A stretch of DNA of 64,000 nt. Origin: Solenopsis invicta (taxonomy: Eukaryota > Arthropoda > Insecta > Hymenoptera > Formicidae). How positions within the stretch are numbered: the stretch's first letter is position 1; each line of letters begins with the position of its first letter. The translations under genes and the position numbers were made by a program. The notes below the pieces were generated by a model, which did not search any database, was not told where the DNA came from, and saw nothing but the letters and a program-made list of their open reading frames with translations. Positions 59,331 to 64,000 of the stretch are shown here, piece after piece. Where the stretch lies: the NCBI RefSeq assembly GCF_016802725.1, contig NC_052673.1:19399656-19463655 (forward strand), written 5' to 3'.

Positions 59331-59977
59331 ATGAAGACTAAAGTAGTAAATAAGAAAGGAAAGAAACGATCTCTTAGCGAGGAAGCTTCCGTTTCTGTAA
59401 AGTTGAATCAGAATGTCAATGAACTCAACAAGAGTCCGAAAAGAGCCAAATTTGCTAAATTTGGCTCTAAACAAAATGGAAATCCTACACTGGTAGAAAA
59501 AGCGCCTATCTTCAAAGATCAGCAGAAAAAGGAGAGGAACAAGATAGTAAAACAGCAAAATAGCATCGTAGAACCATCAAAAATAAAAAGAGATACTGTA
59601 GTAAAGACAAAAAAATCAACTATTGCTGAACTTGAGAAAGAGATTACTAGTAATAAAGCTAGAGGTCTTGAGTCAAGGAAGAAGCGTTCTATTAATGCTA
59701 TTAATCTTACTAAGGAACAGATAATAAAAAGGATTGAAGAAATTAAGAGCAGAGAAGAATTGTCAAAGAGAGCAAAACGGATATTGGGTATACTTAACAG
59801 AAAATTAAAGGAATATGGAAATGTATCAGAGAAATTGGGCACAATGGAAAAGAAAAGTAACAAAAAAGTGGAATATCAAGCAAATATATTAATGAAAAAT
59901 AAACAGAAAGTTAATAATGATGATAAAATAAAACCAGAAAAGAAACATGTCCAAAGCAAAGATAAGCTACAAGAGAT

Positions 59978-60016
<39 letters not shown>

Positions 60017-60104
60017 CGACGACGACGACGACGACGATGATGATGATGACAATGTTGACGTTGACGATGATAATGAGGAGGAGGAGGAGGATGAGGATGA
60101 CGTC

Positions 60105-60136
<32 letters not shown>

Positions 60137-60975
60137 TGATGAAGATGATAACATTGAGGAAGAAAGTGGTGAAATTGAGACTAAAAATGCACTTGTAAAT
60201 ATGAAAAAAGAAGAAATTGATGAAAGTGACGAGGATGACGAGGATCTGGAAGATGAAGGAACAGATGACGAAGAAGATGAAGAGGACGAAGAAGATGAGG
60301 AAAATGAGGAGGATGAAGAGGTCGAGGAAGATGACAAAAGCAAACAAGATATAATCAAAAAAACAAAAGTTTTAGAAGAGAGGACGAAAGAGCTACAAAA
60401 CAAGAATAAACAAGTCCCGCAATCTTTAGATAACCAGAAAAAAGAAGAAATAAAGAAGAAGCAATATGTCCTGTTTGTAGGCAATTTACCATACAAGTGA
60501 GTGAATATTTTTAGTTTTTAATATTCTTGTTTGGTTTTTTTTAGATAAATTGTAATTTGAATGTCCAATTTACAGTATAACCGAGAACGAGATCAAACAG
60601 CATTTTTCGACTAAGGTTGATAAAATAACGAGTATCAGAATTCCAACTAAACCAGATAAAACACCACGTGGCTTTGCATATGTGGAGGTGGCGAATAATA
60701 AAGATTTTGAGGTAAAAGCATCCTGTATTATCCTTTTGTTGCGATACCTTTATTATTTATTACGTTCTTATTGCAATACATGATTTTTATATTTTTAACA
60801 GAAAGGACTCTCGTTAAATCATACATTCTTAAAGAAAAGGAGAATAAATGTTGAAATTTCGGTGCCTAAGGGAGGCAGAAAGACAGATACTACTAAAGAG
60901 GCAGAAGCATTTGTAACTGCTAAAAAATTTAAGTCGCAAGCACAGTGGACTGGAAAGAAACCAATAGAAAATTGA
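59331..60975 (+). CDS. Acidic single-RRM RNA-binding protein (nucleolin-like)
   Basis: Exons 59331..60496, 60576..60711 and 60802..60975 (1476 nt, 491 aa). A 5'UTR intron is likely at 59082-59315 (donor ACAG/GTAAGT, acceptor TATTGCAG), with the ATG 15 nt into the next exon. The N-terminal half is Lys-rich with nuclear/nucleolar-type basic clusters and a conserved-looking SKRAKRILGILNRKLKEYG block. Residues about 215-345 are almost entirely Asp/Glu, encoded largely by GAT/GAC repeats. One RRM follows, split over the junctions: RNP2 YVLFVGNLPY and RNP1 RGFAYVEV. A basic tail has KKRRINVEISVPKGGRK. This layout is that of nucleolin-type or pre-rRNA-processing proteins, but only one RRM is present and I cannot name the orthologue. 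AATAAA signals lie at 61024-61029 and 61130-61135. Confidence 0.88.
59979..60145 (+). repeat. Coding (GAT/GAC)n microsatellite
   Basis: About 20 consecutive GAT/GAC Asp codons, then two further GAC/GAT blocks interspersed with GAG runs. In other frames the tract reads as poly-Met, poly-Ser and poly-Ile, which are artefacts. Confidence 0.93.
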
Positions 60976-61671
60976 AAAGAGAAGCTATTGGAAAAGGAGA
61001 AATAGGAGCCGAAAACGTAATGAAATAAATAGGATTAATGAACAAAGGACTATTTGCAAAATCATTTATTTTAAACATTTAGTATCACGAATGAAAGAGC
61101 AATTTTAATAAGAAAGCGATTATATCAATAATAAAGATTCTTTTAAATATAGTTTATTTTCTATGATCACATTTATGTTATTTTATAGATGTAACCCTAA
61201 GTAAATATATCAATATTAACCTAATTTCCTTGCGATGAAATCTTTGTTGATTATTTTATTTGGTTACACATCAAACACAAAACATACCTGTAATTTCGTT
61301 TAAATACATTAAAAAAAGAGAATTTATTCGAGTGTTAAATGCGTATATAAGTATATGTATTTATGATACATATAAGTATTTGTAAAACAAACGAGTATAC
61401 ATTCGCATTATATTTAGCGCGGACATATTTGACGTTAGTAAAAAAAAAAAAATGTTTAGATGAATAGAATGGAATCGTCACCTCTGGATTCGTACTATTT
61501 CACAGTTTTGCGATATCAATATTCATAATATTGCATAAAGAGGAAATCGTTGATACTATTTTATGCAAATTATTTCACGGATAACGTACAAGCATATGCG
61601 ACGACTTATTCTTGAGAGTACTGTCATCTCATAAGATTAGATCAAATATTGTTTATTAATGATTAATATAA
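60976..61671. other. Spacer between RRM gene and CCDC13-like gene
   Basis: 696 bp of AT-rich sequence holding two poly(A) signals for the upstream gene and presumably the promoter of the downstream one. No other feature was recognised. Confidence 0.6.
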
Positions 61672-62014
61672 ATGAGAATGGCAGACGACAAATTCGAGGC
61701 AAATGATTCTCTTGATAATGAAAATATGCCAACTAAACTCAAGGTATTGTTTTTAACACGTTCTTAATATCGTTGGTAAGTATAAATTACGAAAGGACAT
61801 GCCGTTCCCGAACATAAATGTATATGTATCAATATTTTGTTATATCTTTCTCAATCGTTGTGTTTGTATATACTTTGTTTAATTGTGAATCTTTACATAT
61901 GTGACTTTTACATAGGAAGAATTTTCCGAACGTATGATATTTCCAGAAGAGTTAAATAAGTTTTTGCAGGATAGAATTCGTGTAAGTACAGTATAATAAT
62001 CCTACCCCGCGCGC

Positions 62015-62055
<41 letters not shown>

Positions 62056-63436
62056 TTATATATATATATATATATAAAATTACTGTAATATTAAATTTAT
62101 ATATATAATTATCTTTTTGTTCCTACAGTCTTATTTATATACATTATAAAGTTATACTAACAAAAGAAGAATAAAGAAAGCAAAAATTCTTACAATAATT
62201 TATTGTTTACTTATATTTTTAATGTGTTTATTGGATCCAATACATACATATAACAAATAAGTTATACACTTATATGAAAATAATCCTTAATTGTTTTTCC
62301 GCGCGAATATCCCTTATTATTTATAAATGGTATACACTTTTATACATTTTTGGCAATTATTATCCATTTCACTTAAATCAATCACGTAATTATATTTATG
62401 GTTAATACACTGTCGTGCTGAATTGGCGATCATGTAACAGGATTTAACGGCGGAGAATGAATGTTTGCGACGAGCATTTGAGCAAACGGAGGAGCAGTTG
62501 CGGAATCTGTCGCAAGAAAAGCAAAATTCGCAAGATGTAATGACGACCAAATCGGCCACGACAAAGCTAATTGAACTTGGCAAGAAATATAGAGACCGAA
62601 CCGTCGAAATGGAAGTGTTGAAGACAAAATGCAAGAATTTAGAGACTACTCTGGTCATCAAAGATGGCGAGCTGGAGCGCCAAAGTATGGAATTGCAACA
62701 GATTCGCAAATCCGAAATGCACAAGAATTCCAACGATAGTAAGTTGAATTGTCTTTCTCTATTTTGTGCAAGCAATACGACATGGATATTACGTGTTTAT
62801 CTCGCTGTTATTCATTTTGAGATTCATTGTTTAGAGTTTAGAAAACTTAGCACGGAAGAAATTAAACTCATCGAGTTGTGATACTGATCAAGTTGTCGAA
62901 AAAATTGTTAGTTTTTTTCTTTCTTTATCAATAATTTATTATATTCATTAATAATTTTGTTTTTTTACTCATTTTTAAATTATAGTAATTTGACATAGTA
63001 TAAATAAATATATATATATATATATGTACATATTTGTAACGTCAGAGATAATAGGAAACCAACGAAAGGTAATATAAAGATTTAAGAAACAATTTCTTAG
63101 GCATAGGTGATGAGGAACGAATAAAATGTTTCAAGAATAAATTGCAACGAGTCCAAATTAAGCTTTGTGAATCCAGAAATACGTGTGCCGCTCTTAGGCA
63201 AGAGATTAATAAAGCGCATAAGGTATTCTTCATGTTTTCGTACTTCTCTAAGTTTATTAAAACTTATTAGAACGATGATAAGATTTTATAGAAGAACTGT
63301 GTCTGTTTTATTAATTTATTTTTGAGAGATAAAACGAAATAAGGAGATATAGACACACACACACACACGCACACGCACACGCACACGCACACGCACACGC
63401 ACACGCACACGCACACGCACACGCACACGCACACGC

Positions 63437-63488
<52 letters not shown>

Positions 63489-64000
63489 GTGTATATTATT
63501 TTAAATCTAGAAGACGTCCTAAAAGAACGTCTTTAAAACAACGCATGTGGACGTCTTTAGGAGGTCTGTGTTATATATGGAAAAATATGAAAAAGAGAAT
63601 CCTTATAATTCGGAAATAATTATGTAAGAAAGTGAAATGGCTATTTTGTTTTTTTTTTGTCGCTTGACCAAAGCCTTAGGCCTTAGGCCGTTATTCTGCA
63701 ATCTCAACGATACGTCGACATCGCGTCGTTACGAATATCGTTGCACACGCATACAAACGTGATACAAAAAAACTTTCGTTAAGGTTACAGAATAGGCTCC
63801 CTTAATTTCTCTGTGTGTAATGGAGTTATCACTAAGAATACAAGTATCAGTTATTGTGCAGCGAGGTGGGTGAAAACGTCAACATCAGCGCACTTTCGAG
63901 TGCAGCGTCGTCGTTAGGCGGTTGGCGTGGACGAGCTGAGCAAATTCGGAATCTGCAACAAAAGTTGGCGGAACTGCAAACGAAATTGTCTGAAACGGAG
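61672..64000 (+). CDS. Coiled-coil protein resembling CCDC13, 5' part
   Basis: Exons 61672..61743, 61916..61981, 62441..62738, 63101..63222 and 63851..>64000 give 236 codons in frame; the gene runs off the window. The protein is almost wholly coiled coil: FPEELNKFLQDRIR, LTAENECLRRAFEQTEEQLR, LGKKYRDRTVEMEVLKTKC, KNKLQRVQIKLCESRNTCAA. It then has a distinctive EVGENVNISALSSAASSLGG followed by WRGRAEQIRNLQQKLAELQ. A 'VGE-VN ... WRGRAQQI' block is what I recall from CCDC13, a centriolar-satellite/ciliary protein. The assignment is tentative, as coiled coils align easily. The start ATG at 61672 is followed by a second in-frame ATG two codons on. Intron 4 holds a compound CA/CACACG repeat. Confidence 0.65.
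62012..62052. repeat. (CG)n(TG)n compound microsatellite
   Basis: GCGCGCGCGCACG is followed by about 14 TG units and then AT dinucleotides, in intron 2 of the CCDC13-like gene. The alternating purine-pyrimidine sequence is Z-DNA prone in principle. Confidence 0.9.
63354..63481. repeat. (CACACG)n / (CA)n compound repeat
   Basis: CA units, then about twelve CGCACA hexamers (about 63368-63445), then about 18 CA units. It lies inside intron 4 of the CCDC13-like gene. Long VCVC-type frames through it are artefacts. Confidence 0.95.

Noticed and set aside
59876..60496. Poly-Ser, poly-Met and poly-Ile frames over the RRM gene
   Set aside because: Shadows of the Asp codon repeat in other frames; the D/E frame continues into a clear RRM.

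Overview
This window is a stretch of an insect nuclear genome. Genes are split by short GT-AG introns, intergenic DNA is AT-rich, and simple repeats and small inverted-repeat (MITE-like) elements are abundant. The proteins are conserved animal proteins in arthropod-like form. I infer a hymenopteran, probably an ant, from the compact introns, the hairpin MITEs and the gene forms. That assignment was not tested by any search. I found no CRISPR array, rRNA, tRNA, plasmid or prophage feature.

Layout. 1-2254 (+): 3' part of Schip1. 2255-8570: no convincing gene; it holds a hairpin MITE, a ~190-bp ACGC microsatellite and a homopurine tract. 8571-14138 (-): Rho-kinase (ROCK), 10 coding exons, 1343 aa. 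14139-16752: a divergent CpG-rich promoter region shared with a BTB-BACK-PHR gene, 16753-18796 (+). 19698-24465 (-): protein O-mannosyltransferase 1 (rt/POMT1), 6 exons, 816 aa. 25867-28182 (+): WRNIP1, 5 exons, 565 aa. 28918-29550 (-): METTL26/UPF0585, single exon. 30497-32524 (-): DNAJC21, single exon. 34871-51980 (+): WDR7/Rabconnectin-3B, 23 exons, 1497 aa. 51981-59330: WDR7 3' flank, then a dense nested MITE cluster. 59331-60975 (+): acidic single-RRM nucleolar-type protein. 61672-64000 (+): 5' part of a coiled-coil gene resembling CCDC13, running off the end.

The genes are a housekeeping and signalling neighbourhood and not a co-functional cluster: actomyosin/Hippo regulation (ROCK, Schip1), O-mannosylation (POMT1), DNA damage tolerance (WRNIP1), 60S biogenesis (DNAJC21), V-ATPase/endosome regulation (WDR7) and RNA binding. 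Exon junctions given below were derived by hand and checked for reading phase; all multi-exon models close in frame.

I did not find a convincing new biological system. The most interesting items are two phase-neutral candidate microexons in one WDR7 intron, a degenerate TTAA-flanked DNA transposon in that same intron, and a nested cluster of several MITE families at 55.0-58.9 kb.
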